From positions 1 to 64,000 of the forward strand of contig JADGAT010000005.1 of the NCBI GenBank assembly GCA_015231885.1: a stretch of 64,000 nt of DNA, read 5' to 3'. The translations under genes and the position numbers were made by a program. Positions 18,705-26,406 of the stretch are shown here, piece by piece; the stretch's first letter is position 1; each line of letters begins with the position of its first letter. The DNA comes from SAR324 cluster bacterium. Its GTDB lineage: Bacteria > SAR324 > NAC60-12. Below the pieces are notes generated by a model. That model saw nothing but the letters and a program-made list of their open reading frames with translations, had not been told where the DNA came from and did not search any database.

Positions 18705-19660
18705 ATCTGTACCTTGACAAACTGAATCTGTATCTGTCTGCGGGAAAAACGGCCATCCAGGTTTTACATGAAGTTTCCTTCTCTATTGAAGCCGGTCATA
18801 CTCTAGGCATTGTCGGAGAATCCGGTTGTGGAAAATCGATGACGGCATTGGCCATCATGCAGTTGATTTCATCACCCCCTCTGCTTAAGATGGAAGGCCG
18901 TATTTTATGGGAAAATCAGAATTTACTCCAGCTGACCACAAGACAAATGCGTAATATTCGAGGTAAAGACATTGCGATGATTTTCCAGGAGCCCATGACG
19001 GCATTGAATCCAGTACTTCGCGTCGGCGAACAAATTCGGGAGGTACTTCGCGAGCACCTTCATTTGAACCGCCGGGAAGAAACAGAAAAGATTGTTCAAC
19101 TGTTTACCAATGTGGGGATTCCTTCTCCGGAGCAGCGTATTCTGAATTACCCTCACCAATTATCCGGAGGAATGCGGCAAAGAGTCATGATTGCCATGGC
19201 ACTGGCATGCAATCCGAGGCTTCTGATTGCTGATGAGCCCACAACAGCTCTGGATGTTACGATCCAGGCGCAAATTTTGGAACAGCTCAAACAGCTTCGG
19301 GAGTCTTATCAGATGAGTTTACTGTTCATTTCTCATGATCTCGATGTGGTGGGCTATTTGGCTGACCAGGTTCTGGTGATGTATGCCGGAGAAATTGTTG
19401 AAAAAGCATCAGCCCAAGAATTGTTTTCCCGTCCATCCCATCCTTACACACAAGCGTTACAGAAATCTCGGCCCAAGGCAGGAAATGCGGGTAGGCTATC
19501 ACCCATTTCCGGTAGCGTTCCTCCTTTGGGCAATTTACCCAAAGGCTGCCGATTCTATGAACGCTGTGACGTTCGTAAAGACGAATGTGCCCAGCAGCCT
19601 CCCCCTTTATTTTCAATCAGCGAGCAGCATGAAGTGCGTTGTTTTTTATATGCTTCTTAG
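18701..19660 (+). CDS. dppD: Dipeptide/oligopeptide ABC transporter ATPase, DppD type
   Basis: ATPase of 319 residues powering the DppBC channel. Walker A is [11 protein letters not shown], the signature LSGGMRQRV, Walker [13 protein letters not shown] and the switch histidine is in LLFISHDLD. The C-terminal oligopeptide-transporter tail has three cysteines ([14 protein letters not shown] ... VRCFL) that in DppD-type proteins bind an Fe-S cluster. No second ATPase (DppF) and no binding protein follow; a terminator comes about 100 bases later. Confidence 0.93.
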   Translation: MNLYLDKLNLYLSAGKTAIQVLHEVSFSIEAGHTLGIVGESGCGKSMTALAIMQLISSPPLLKMEGRILWENQNLLQLTTRQMRNIRGKDIAMIFQEPMTALNPVLRVGEQIREVLREHLHLNRREETEKIVQLFTNVGIPSPEQRILNYPHQLSGGMRQRVMIAMALACNPRLLIADEPTTALDVTIQAQILEQLKQLRESYQMSLLFISHDLDVVGYLADQVLVMYAGEIVEKASAQELFSRPSHPYTQALQKSRPKAGNAGRLSPISGSVPPLGNLPKGCRFYERCDVRKDECAQQPPPLFSISEQHEVRCFLYAS

Positions 19661-19760
19661 CTATTTCGTGGTGGAGAAATTTTTTCTCTGAACAACTTGA
19701 GTAATGTGGTTTTCGAAGGCTAACTACCGGCTGGATTTGAATTTGAGGATCATATCGATT

Positions 19761-19786
19761 ATGGCGATGACAAAATCGCCATTTTT
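19761..19786 (+). terminator. Rho-independent terminator of the dpp operon
   Basis: ATGGCGAT (19761-19768) pairs with ATCGCCAT (19775-19782) around a six-base loop and is followed at once by a T run. It lies 100 bases downstream of dppD on the same strand. Confidence 0.7.
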
Positions 19787-19950
19787 GGGACACTACATCA
19801 AAAATTCCAGATATTTATCTATCCGATTTGTGCCGTCTCCCAAGAAATATCCCGTTTGATACCACTTCAGGCAGAATCGATGTATATTCCTTAAATAAAT
19901 GCACTGCATGTGTAGAAGGGGCAGATGACTGTTACGACGTCTGGAAAGAG

Positions 19951-19978
19951 GCATCACTCCAAATCGTTGGAGTGATGC
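19951..19978 (-). terminator. 12-bp hairpin downstream of the cytochrome c' gene
   Basis: GCATCACTCCAA and TTGGAGTGATGC form a perfect 12-bp stem with a four-base loop (ATCG), ending ten bases past the stop of the cytochrome gene on the minus strand. The downstream side on that strand has only a modest T-rich run, so termination is likely but not certain. Confidence 0.55.
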
Positions 19979-19987
19979 TGCGAGCGA

Positions 19988-20461
19988 TTATTTTTTTTTC
20001 TTCTTTTCACGGAAAGGCTTGTGACAATCACCACAGGTTTCCCCTAATTTTTTCATGGCAGGACCGATGTTGGCCATATCGCCTGTTTCAGCAGCCTTCA
20101 CCATATTGGTGCTAGCTTTGACGAAGGCATTTGATTCTTTTTCAAAATCGCCCCACTTTTCCCAGATAGCGTTTTTGGAACGTGAGTTTTTTTTACTTTT
20201 GCTCGTATCTTGTTTGAAAATGGTTGTAACGGTTTTGCTGGTTTCATTCAACGCCTTGGCATAGTGTACAATCAGTTCTTTATGGTCAACTTTTCCTTTA
20301 AGAATGTCTCCAATGGAGTGCATGTTTGCACCGATGCCCTTCATCACTCGAACACGGTAAGTGATGGCTGCTTTATCATCAGCTGCTGTCACCTGCAGCG
20401 GCATTAAAAATAACAGCACACCAAATAAAACCAAGCAGCTCAACTTAAATTGAATTTTCAT
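19988..20461 (-). CDS. Periplasmic cytochrome c'-family protein
   Basis: Exported monohaem cytochrome of 157 residues. A signal peptide (LSCLVLFGVLLFLMPLQVTA) is followed by a four-helix-bundle-like sequence and a single CGDCH haem motif near the C-terminus, the position typical of cytochrome c'. Cytochromes c' bind NO and CO and help in nitrosative stress; electron transfer is also possible. The tail is a run of lysines (FREKKKKK) coded by a long A tract, prone to slippage. A strong AGGAGA ribosome site supports the ATG. Confidence 0.85.
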   Translation of the reverse strand: MKIQFKLSCLVLFGVLLFLMPLQVTAADDKAAITYRVRVMKGIGANMHSIGDILKGKVDHKELIVHYAKALNETSKTVTTIFKQDTSKSKKNSRSKNAIWEKWGDFEKESNAFVKASTNMVKAAETGDMANIGPAMKKLGETCGDCHKPFREKKKKK

Positions 20462-20583
20462 AATGATTCTCCTAATAAATTAGTAGACAATAAGCGGATT
20501 AATCCGTTTTTATGATTTTTAAAGCACATATTACTTTCAAATAAATGACTCAAATGCTTCTTGAAATAACCATGGCCTATTTA

Positions 20584-20721
20584 TTATAATTTTCTGAATG
20601 AATCAACAATATTTTTTAAAAATATATCGACCCAGCTTAATTTTTGTAATTGATTTTCTGCCTGTTTACGTGCTTCGATTTCCATATTGCGCTCTTCAAC
20701 TTCTTGGTCAAGGCTCCACAT
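20584..20721 (-). CDS. 45-residue amphipathic small protein
   Basis: A short ORF upstream of the cytochrome c' gene on the same strand. Its ATG follows AAGGA at a spacing of eight bases. The protein begins MWSLDQEVEERNMEIEARKQ, a highly charged helix, and ends in a hydrophobic amphipathic stretch (SWVDIFLKNIVDSFRKL). The gap of 122 bases to the cytochrome gene permits one transcript. I do not recognise it; a membrane-surface or regulatory role would be a guess. Confidence 0.5.
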   Translation of the reverse strand: MWSLDQEVEERNMEIEARKQAENQLQKLSWVDIFLKNIVDSFRKL

Positions 20722-20820
20722 TCTTTATTTCCTTACCAAAAAATTCTTGAGCCGTTTGATTCAAACAGGGGAACCGGCTTTCCTGCTGGGGATAAATTTT
20801 CACATATTTCACAAACATCA

Positions 20821-20846
20821 CATATTTTCTTCATATTTTCTTCATA
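20821..20846. repeat. Two 11-bp tandem units in the divergent promoter region
   Basis: CATATTTTCTT occurs at 20821-20831 and 20832-20842, followed by a partial third copy (CATA); a looser copy (CACATATTTC) lies just upstream. They sit in the AT-rich 244-base stretch between the small ORF on the minus strand and the secreted protein gene on the plus strand, where promoters for both must lie. They may be regulator-binding repeats. Confidence 0.4.
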
Positions 20847-20965
20847 ATTGATTGATATTTTATAAACACGTTCTCAAGCATTCCAATGAATCGGGTATTG
20901 AGGGCGCTTTTAAATCAATTTGTTCAAAAATGGAAAATTCATCAACTTATTTGTAGGAGAATATT

Positions 20966-21442
20966 ATGAAATCTTTTGTAAAAAAAACAATTGCCAGTAT
21001 TTCGTTAGCAGGATTGCTTTTTTCTGGAGTGGCCATGGCAGAGCCTGGATGGCAAGGGAAACCAAAACACCATAGAGGCGGTCCTTATTTTCATCAAATG
21101 GGAGGCGGAATGATGGGAGGAATTCCAGGTCTTCAACTGCGTGATGAGATGTACAGCGCTCGAATTGAGGCACTGGCAGAATTAGCAAAACAACCTGTTA
21201 AAACCATTCAGACAAAAATCCAAACCAAACCTTTTCCATCCATCATGGAAGAATACAAAGTGGAGCCCGAAGCACTGCAAGCGAAAATGAAGGAAAAAAT
21301 GCCTCAGGTTTTGAAAAAAGCAACAGCTGCAGGAAAAATTACAGCAGAACAGGAAAAACTTTTGCTGGAACGCATGGAAAAAGCCTATGCTCGTGCAGGA
21401 AAAGGTCACGGAAAGCGAGGGTCTGAACGTAATTGTCAATAA
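20966..21442 (+). CDS. Secreted His/Met-rich periplasmic protein
   Basis: A 158-residue exported protein. The signal peptide ends at GVAMA. The mature start is rich in His, Gly and Met (KHHRGGPYFHQMGGGMMGG), which could bind metal, and the rest is a long charged helix (EALQAKMKEKMPQVLKKA). The composition recalls Spy/CpxP-type periplasmic proteins, but I see no LTxxQ motif, so I do not assign it. GTAGGAGAAT precedes the ATG. Confidence 0.7.
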   Translation: MKSFVKKTIASISLAGLLFSGVAMAEPGWQGKPKHHRGGPYFHQMGGGMMGGIPGLQLRDEMYSARIEALAELAKQPVKTIQTKIQTKPFPSIMEEYKVEPEALQAKMKEKMPQVLKKATAAGKITAEQEKLLLERMEKAYARAGKGHGKRGSERNCQ

Positions 21443-21508
21443 CATTGATCTTATTCTGATCGCACCAGATACACGACAGGTAGCGACACACCAAACATGG
21501 TCACTGCT

Positions 21509-21532
21509 GGGGCAAAAGAACGCTGTTGCCCC
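21509..21532. terminator. Hairpin between convergent genes
   Basis: GGGGCAA (21509-21515) pairs with TTGCCCC (21526-21532) around a ten-base loop, in the gap between the secreted protein gene and the convergent DUF1127 gene. A second small hairpin (CCCTT/AAGGG, 21542-21558) is next to it. Neither has a strong T run. Confidence 0.35.
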
Positions 21533-21569
21533 GGCCAACAACCCTTCTTCCGCAAGGGAGGGGGGATCA

Positions 21570-21824
21570 TTATTCTTGCCAAAAGTGCTTTTGATATTCC
21601 TGCAGAGCATCCACACGAGTCACCCCAATGTCTTTAAGCTGTTGATCATCCAGTTCGATTAACTGGCGTCGTTGTTGCGCTCGTTGGCTCAAGACATGGA
21701 TTGTTAAAAGTATATTTTCAAAAAAACGTTTTCCGGCACTTGTTGGTTTGAAAAGGGCAACGGTATTTTTTTGCAGCATCATCGGAGGAATGGGATGGAT
21801 TGAATTGCTGTATGATTTAATCAT
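21570..21824 (-). CDS. DUF1127-family small protein
   Basis: An 84-residue protein whose C-terminal half carries the DUF1127 signature (QRAQQRRQLIELDDQQLKDIGVTRVDAL), an arginine-rich helix found in short proteins that bind RNA or regulatory proteins in Proteobacteria. The N-terminal half is non-conserved. GAGG is six bases before the ATG. It is divergent from the LysR gene, 147 bases apart. Confidence 0.85.
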   Translation of the reverse strand: MIKSYSNSIHPIPPMMLQKNTVALFKPTSAGKRFFENILLTIHVLSQRAQQRRQLIELDDQQLKDIGVTRVDALQEYQKHFWQE

Positions 21825-21971
21825 GATGACCTCTTCATTAGATTTATTAATTTAAAATAGCTCAATAAATGACTCTATTATTTTTTCTACAATTCCAGTA
21901 TGCTTGTTTTTCCGCTACCTGACAAACGATTTAATTTTATGTAATGAATAAGAATAATTTATGCATAAGCC

Positions 21972-22877
21972 ATGAATATTGAGTTACCTCCACTGAATGG
22001 TTTTTACGTATTTGAGAGTGCTGCCCGCCATTTGAGTTTTACCAAAGCTGCTGCTGAATTGTATGTCACCCAGGCTGCCGTCAGTCAACAGATTAAAAAT
22101 TTAGAGGAACACTTGGGCTTCAAGTTGTTTCACCGCCTCACCCGTCAGCTGGTTTTGACAGAAGAGGGTCGACAGCTGGCAGAAGAAGTTCGAATCATGT
22201 TGAATCATCTGGCTGATGTGGTCAATGAATTGAAATCCGAAGACATTGGAGGAATATTGACGGTGAGCACGATTCCTTCATTTGCCATGAAGTGGCTGAT
22301 TCCCCGGTTGAGGGCTTTCAATCAGCAGTATCCTGAGATCACACTACAGTTGAATACATCGGAACAACTTGTCAATTTCAGGACAGATAAGATTGATATG
22401 GCCATTCGTTATGGACGCGGCAATTACAAGGGGCTGCACTCTACATTCATGATGCGAGATGAAATTTTCCCGGTTTGCAGTCCCGACCTTCTCAAAGAAA
22501 AATCCTTGCAGGCATTGACGGATTTACGAAACCACATATTACTCTACGATACGGACCAAAGCCCATTGATGAATCAGGAAACCGATTGGAATACCTGGCT
22601 GACTGCGGTAGGTGCTACCGAAATCTATATCAAAGAAAAAATGTCTTTTACCGGAACCCACATGGCCATTGAAGCCGCGATCATGGGGGAAGGGATTGCG
22701 CTGGGAAGAACATCCCTGTCCACTCTCGATTTATCGACCGGTCGCCTCATCTGTCCTTTCGATTATCGTACCCAATCAGAAAATGCCTATTATATTGTCT
22801 CTCTGGAAGAAGCGGCAGAGAAACCCCGGATTAAAATATTTCGTGATTGGCTTTTGGAGCAGGCAGCACGTCCATAA
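21972..22877 (+). CDS. LysR-family transcriptional regulator, GcvA-like
   Basis: A 301-residue LysR protein. The winged helix-turn-helix is at residues 5-65 (FESAARHLSFTKAAAELYVTQAAVSQQIKNLE), followed by the two-lobed effector-binding domain. The opening LPPLNGFYVFESAARH and the AVSQQI helix are typical of the GcvA branch. The effector and target are unknown; the divergent DUF1127 gene shares its promoter region and is a possible target. Confidence 0.92.
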   Translation: MNIELPPLNGFYVFESAARHLSFTKAAAELYVTQAAVSQQIKNLEEHLGFKLFHRLTRQLVLTEEGRQLAEEVRIMLNHLADVVNELKSEDIGGILTVSTIPSFAMKWLIPRLRAFNQQYPEITLQLNTSEQLVNFRTDKIDMAIRYGRGNYKGLHSTFMMRDEIFPVCSPDLLKEKSLQALTDLRNHILLYDTDQSPLMNQETDWNTWLTAVGATEIYIKEKMSFTGTHMAIEAAIMGEGIALGRTSLSTLDLSTGRLICPFDYRTQSENAYYIVSLEEAAEKPRIKIFRDWLLEQAARP

Positions 22878-22887
22878 ATGAACCATC

Positions 22888-22974
22888 AGTACCCGATCAT
22901 AAGTTGTTAAAAGGCTATTCCTTATGATCTGGGCTTATAGCGAAAAAATGTTAAAAAACACTTGGTCGGGTACT
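22888..22974. repeat. Nested inverted repeats downstream of the LysR gene
   Basis: AGTACCCGA (22888-22896) is an exact reverse complement of TCGGGTACT (22966-22974). Inside it GATCATAAG (22895-22903) pairs with CTTATGATC (22921-22929) around a 17-base loop. The two pairings overlap at one arm, so they form alternative structures. The inner hairpin may end the LysR transcript. The outer right arm abuts the family B repeat. Confidence 0.5.
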
Positions 22975-23136
22975 TAGAAATGCTCAAACAATAACTTGCC
23001 AAATCTACTTGTCTTTTCAACGATCTTTTGCGTTGCTTTACCGGTTACATAGCAGGCTATGCGCCCGATAAAACTCCTTGAATCTCGATGAAAATTCTGC
23101 GTAACTTTCGCATGTTATTATTTTCTCATTCCTTAA
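22974..23136. repeat. Interspersed repeat, family B copy 1
   Basis: A 163-bp element almost identical to 42816-42977 over most of its length. It begins TTAGAAATGCTCAAACAATA and ends TTTTCTCATTCCTTAA, so the ends are imperfect inverted repeats. The centre has the palindrome CATAGC-AG-GCTATG within a larger imperfect stem. No coding potential is seen. The rest of the 460-base gap before cheV (23137-23339) holds nothing I can name beyond a small ACTGGA/TCCAGT inverted repeat near 23250. Confidence 0.75.
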
Positions 23137-23339
23137 CAATTCAAAAGTTTGGTACTTGGCAAAGCAAGTTGAATGTGAGAATATGCTTTAAAACACAACC
23201 TGTGGTCTCTCAATTATACTTTCAGGTTGATATTTGAAAAAAACTGGATGTGATACGGAATTCCAGTATGTGTAATTAGTTCAGTGGCAGCTTATTTTTT
23301 GCCTTGCCCGGTATATTTGTGATAACAGAAAGGTCCACT

Positions 23340-24287
23340 ATGGAGGAGCAAGAAATATTATTGGAATCCGGTACCAACGAACTTGAAATCTTAGAATTGA
23401 TGTTAGGAAATCAAAGTTACGGCATCAACGCCCTGAAAGTTCTAAAAATCGCCCAGTATGATGAGTCTCAAATCACCCTTGTCCCCAAACTTCATCCTTC
23501 CATCATCGGCAACATCCGAATTCTAGAAAAGTCCATTCCTCTGGTGCATTTACAAAAACATCTTTATGAAGACCAGCCTCCATCAGAAACAGAACGGCCG
23601 ATTGTTCTGCTCACAAAAATCAATTCTGCTGTGAATGCTTTCTTAGTGGATGGATTCCGACGCATCCATCGCGTGTATTGGACCGATATTCAGCCGCCGC
23701 CAATGAGCTTAAGCATGTCAGGCTCTGAGGTTACGGGTATTGCCACACTTCCTGGTCGAGATATTCTGATGCTTGATTTTGAATCGATCATTACGACCAT
23801 TTTTGGTGACATGTCCCCGAATCGACGCAGTGGAAATCGAGGTGCGGACGCCGATGCCGATGCTCGAAAATCAGAAAGAGGACGTATTAAATTATTGCTG
23901 GCTGATGACTCAATCGTTATTCGGGAAGGAATTGCAGAAAAATTGGAGGAGGCCCAATATACAAATCATCGTGTCTATACAAATGGACAAGAACTTTATG
24001 AGGCGTATCTGGAGATTAAGAGAGAAGCTGAGAAAGCACAAAAACCCATTACCGACTATGTCCAAATTGTTGTCACGGATATTGAAATGCCGGTCATGGA
24101 TGGATTGACGCTGTGTAAAAAAATAAAAGAAAGCTCCCCCGAAATTACGGTGATTATCCTGTCTTCCATGGTCAATGAACAAATGGAGATCAGATGCCGG
24201 GACGTTCATGCAGACGGTAGCCTGGCCAAAAGTGAAATTTACAAACTGATTGGATTGATGGACCAGTTTGGCACAGTTCATCATTGA
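23340..24287 (+). CDS. cheV: Chemotaxis protein CheV (CheW-receiver)
   Basis: Adaptor of the chemotaxis array: residues about 10-160 form a CheW-like coupling domain (LMLGNQSYGINALKVLKIA is the opening strand pair) and residues about 180-315 a receiver domain with the acidic pair LLADDS, the phosphoacceptor aspartate in VVTDIEMPVMDG and the lysine in SLAKSEI. I start at the ATG at 23340 because GAAAGG lies seven bases before it; a TTG 36 bases upstream gives only extra residues. A glycine/aspartate-rich linker joins the domains. Confidence 0.93.
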   Translation: MEEQEILLESGTNELEILELMLGNQSYGINALKVLKIAQYDESQITLVPKLHPSIIGNIRILEKSIPLVHLQKHLYEDQPPSETERPIVLLTKINSAVNAFLVDGFRRIHRVYWTDIQPPPMSLSMSGSEVTGIATLPGRDILMLDFESIITTIFGDMSPNRRSGNRGADADADARKSERGRIKLLLADDSIVIREGIAEKLEEAQYTNHRVYTNGQELYEAYLEIKREAEKAQKPITDYVQIVVTDIEMPVMDGLTLCKKIKESSPEITVIILSSMVNEQMEIRCRDVHADGSLAKSEIYKLIGLMDQFGTVHH

Positions 24288-24312
24288 ATCGGAAAACCCT
24301 CTTTTATATCGG

Positions 24313-24385
24313 TACTCCCGCCGGGACTCGAACCCAGAATTGCGGATTAGGAATCCACCGTGTTATCCAGTTATACCACAGGAGC
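24313..24385 (-). tRNA. tRNA-Arg (anticodon CCT)
   Basis: The minus strand folds as acceptor GCTCCTG/CGGGAGT, anticodon stem GTGGA/TCCGC around TTCCTAA (anticodon CCT) and T arm CTGGG/CCCGG with loop TTCGAGT. The discriminator is A; CCA is not fully encoded (CCG follows), unlike the two tRNAs near the window start. Confidence 0.93.
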
Positions 24386-24554
24386 AATGAGGAAAAGACC
24401 ACTCAAGAAAACAATTGAATTGCTTAAAAATTTAGCTTGATTGGTGGGCAAACACAAGGATAAATCGTCTGAGATATTTCTTCTTGCAGGTGTTCACAAG
24501 TTAGCAGGACAATCGAAAGTCAAGGTCGTTGTAGCCAGGAAATTGAGTTAACGG

Positions 24555-25028
24555 ATGAATCAAATTATTAGAGTTCCTATTGCAGGAGCAAATGTCGGAA
24601 GAGCAGGAGAAACTCTCTTTACCGTAGTGGGCTCCTGTATTGCCATCATGTTGTATGATAAAGAGAGGATGTTGGGAGGGATGGTGCACATCATGTTGGG
24701 ATATGCAAAAGATCGGAAAGACAATCCTGCCAAGTATGCCGATACAGGAATTCCTTTGCTGTTGAAGATGATGCAGGAGGCAGGGGCCGCTCCTCATCGA
24801 CTGGGGAGAGCCAAAATTTCAGGAGGAGGAGAAATGTTCGATGTCCTCAATAAGGAAGATAGTGTTTCGCGGAACAATATCAAGGAAGTAAAGGAGCTGC
24901 TGGGGCAGCATAATATCCAAATTATTGCTTCGGACTGTGGGGGGAAGGCAGGGCGTCGTATCAGTTTTGATGTATCGACAGGACATGTTTTGGTGTCGAT
25001 GCAGGATCGTCAGGATATCTTGTTGTGA
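24555..25028 (+). CDS. cheD: Chemoreceptor glutamine deamidase CheD
   Basis: Cytoplasmic enzyme that deamidates glutamines on methyl-accepting receptors. The 157-residue protein has the catalytic cysteine C28 in VVGSCIAIMLYD and histidine H45 in GGMVHIMLG, as in the family. It stands alone between tRNA-Arg and a convergent phosphatase gene, with cheV just upstream; no cheC, cheA or cheR is in the window. The CheX-like domain of the phosphatase at 31561 is the only CheC-type relative nearby. Confidence 0.93.
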   Translation: MNQIIRVPIAGANVGRAGETLFTVVGSCIAIMLYDKERMLGGMVHIMLGYAKDRKDNPAKYADTGIPLLLKMMQEAGAAPHRLGRAKISGGGEMFDVLNKEDSVSRNNIKEVKELLGQHNIQIIASDCGGKAGRRISFDVSTGHVLVSMQDRQDILL

Positions 25029-25056
25029 TTGAAAATGATTCCTTTTTTCTGGGAGA

Positions 25057-26301
25057 TTATTGGGAGGAAGAATCAGGTTTCCAGCGCATTGCTACACATG
25101 TGAAGTCATCTTCACGAGGGAGATTGCCTCGGTACTCATTCGCTTGTTGAATCAACTTCTCAATGAATTGTTGAGTGGGTTCGTGTCCATGTTCTTCACA
25201 AGCTGCCAGGATTCTCCCGTATCCAAATTCTTCCCGTTTTTCATTTTTATGTTCTTCAATACCATCGGTGAACATGAAGATCAGGTCTCCAGGTGTTAAC
25301 TGCATGGAATGTTCCGGGTATTCGCCCATAAACATTCCCAGTATCATTCCTGTTTCGGTCTCGACGATTTTATAATGCTGATCTTGTCCGCAAACCAGAA
25401 AGGGGTGTGCTGAATTGGCACTGGTGACCAATCCGGTTTTCAGGTCAATCACAACATAAAGCATGGTCACAAAATGGCCTCTAGGGTAATTGCCATCTAC
25501 TTTTTCATTAAGGGCTTGAACCAATTTTCCAGGAGACATGTCATTTTTTGTGGCCAAATCCCTGAAAAATGCCCGGGTGATCGCCATGATGCAAGCGGCA
25601 CTGGGCCCGTGTCCAGAAGCATCGGCAACCACAATTCCCAATTTATCATCGGGCAACTCTATCAAGTCATAATAATCCCCTCCGCCACCCAATTCGATGC
25701 AGGTGTCATAATACACTCCTATTTCCAGGTTGGGGTAGCTTGGGATAGAGTGGGGCAGCAGATTGCGCTGAACAATGGATACTTTTTCCAACTCCATGTT
25801 GAGTGCTTTTGTCCTTTGCTTGACCAGGTTTTCCAAGTTCTCACTGTATTCTTTATTCTCTTTGCGTAAGTTCCAGCTCGATATAAGGTTTTGGGCCAGC
25901 TGCCGGATCTCACCATCATTGAATGGCTTGTTGAGGTACAGCCACATGGATTGATCATCAAAAAACTCACGTATTTCCTTGGGATCACGGTCAGCATAAG
26001 CAGTCACAATCACACACATGATGGAGGGGTCGATGAGGCGGATTTGACGAATGGTTTCCGTTCCGTCAATTCCCCCAGGCATGAGCATGTCAAAAAATCC
26101 TGCTGCAATAGGATCTCCTTTATCCAACTGCTCCTGATAAATTTCGACGGCTCGTTCTCCGTTTTCTGCAAAAAAAAGGTTGTACTCCTGCTGCTGGCTT
26201 TTACGACGACGAGAGGTTCGTCTCTGGGCAGGGGTTAGGATGGTTTTGTAGGCTTCCAGGATGTTGACTTCGTCATCTACAAAAAGAATGTTTCGATTCA
26301 T
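25057..26301 (-). CDS. Receiver-PP2C (SpoIIE-type) phosphatase
   Basis: Response-regulator phosphatase of 414 residues. Residues 1-150 are a receiver domain (ILFVDDEVNILEAY, phosphoacceptor in GFFDMLMPGG, lysine in YLNKPFN) with an Arg/Ser-rich insertion near residue 28. A coiled coil (about 155-185) leads to a SpoIIE/RsbU-type PP2C domain with metal-binding motifs GGGGDYYDL, VVADASGHGPSAA, FMFTDGIEE and the final DDFT. Such enzymes dephosphorylate anti-anti-sigma proteins in partner switching. It lies downstream of secA on the same strand. Confidence 0.92.
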   Translation of the reverse strand: MNRNILFVDDEVNILEAYKTILTPAQRRTSRRRKSQQQEYNLFFAENGERAVEIYQEQLDKGDPIAAGFFDMLMPGGIDGTETIRQIRLIDPSIMCVIVTAYADRDPKEIREFFDDQSMWLYLNKPFNDGEIRQLAQNLISSWNLRKENKEYSENLENLVKQRTKALNMELEKVSIVQRNLLPHSIPSYPNLEIGVYYDTCIELGGGGDYYDLIELPDDKLGIVVADASGHGPSAACIMAITRAFFRDLATKNDMSPGKLVQALNEKVDGNYPRGHFVTMLYVVIDLKTGLVTSANSAHPFLVCGQDQHYKIVETETGMILGMFMGEYPEHSMQLTPGDLIFMFTDGIEEHKNEKREEFGYGRILAACEEHGHEPTQQFIEKLIQQANEYRGNLPREDDFTCVAMRWKPDSSSQ

Positions 26302-26406
26302 CTGTTATTCCGTGAATGCTCCTGTTGTGTACTGAATTGATTCCATTGTTGCTTCAGTTTTGCAAAGGCTGTCAAAAATAGCAAATCATAGTTCAGTGTT
26401 TATACG

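Noticed and set aside
19724-19894. Open frame after dppD with coding-like composition (contains GFEFEDHIDYGDDKIAIFGT)
   Set aside because: It has no start codon or ribosome site at its beginning, overlaps the dpp terminator and matches no family I know; it may be a gene remnant, but the evidence is too thin to call.
19828-20115. 95-codon open frame on the plus strand overlapping cytochrome c'
   Set aside because: It is antisense to the cytochrome gene and includes its terminator hairpin; no ribosome site and no family likeness.
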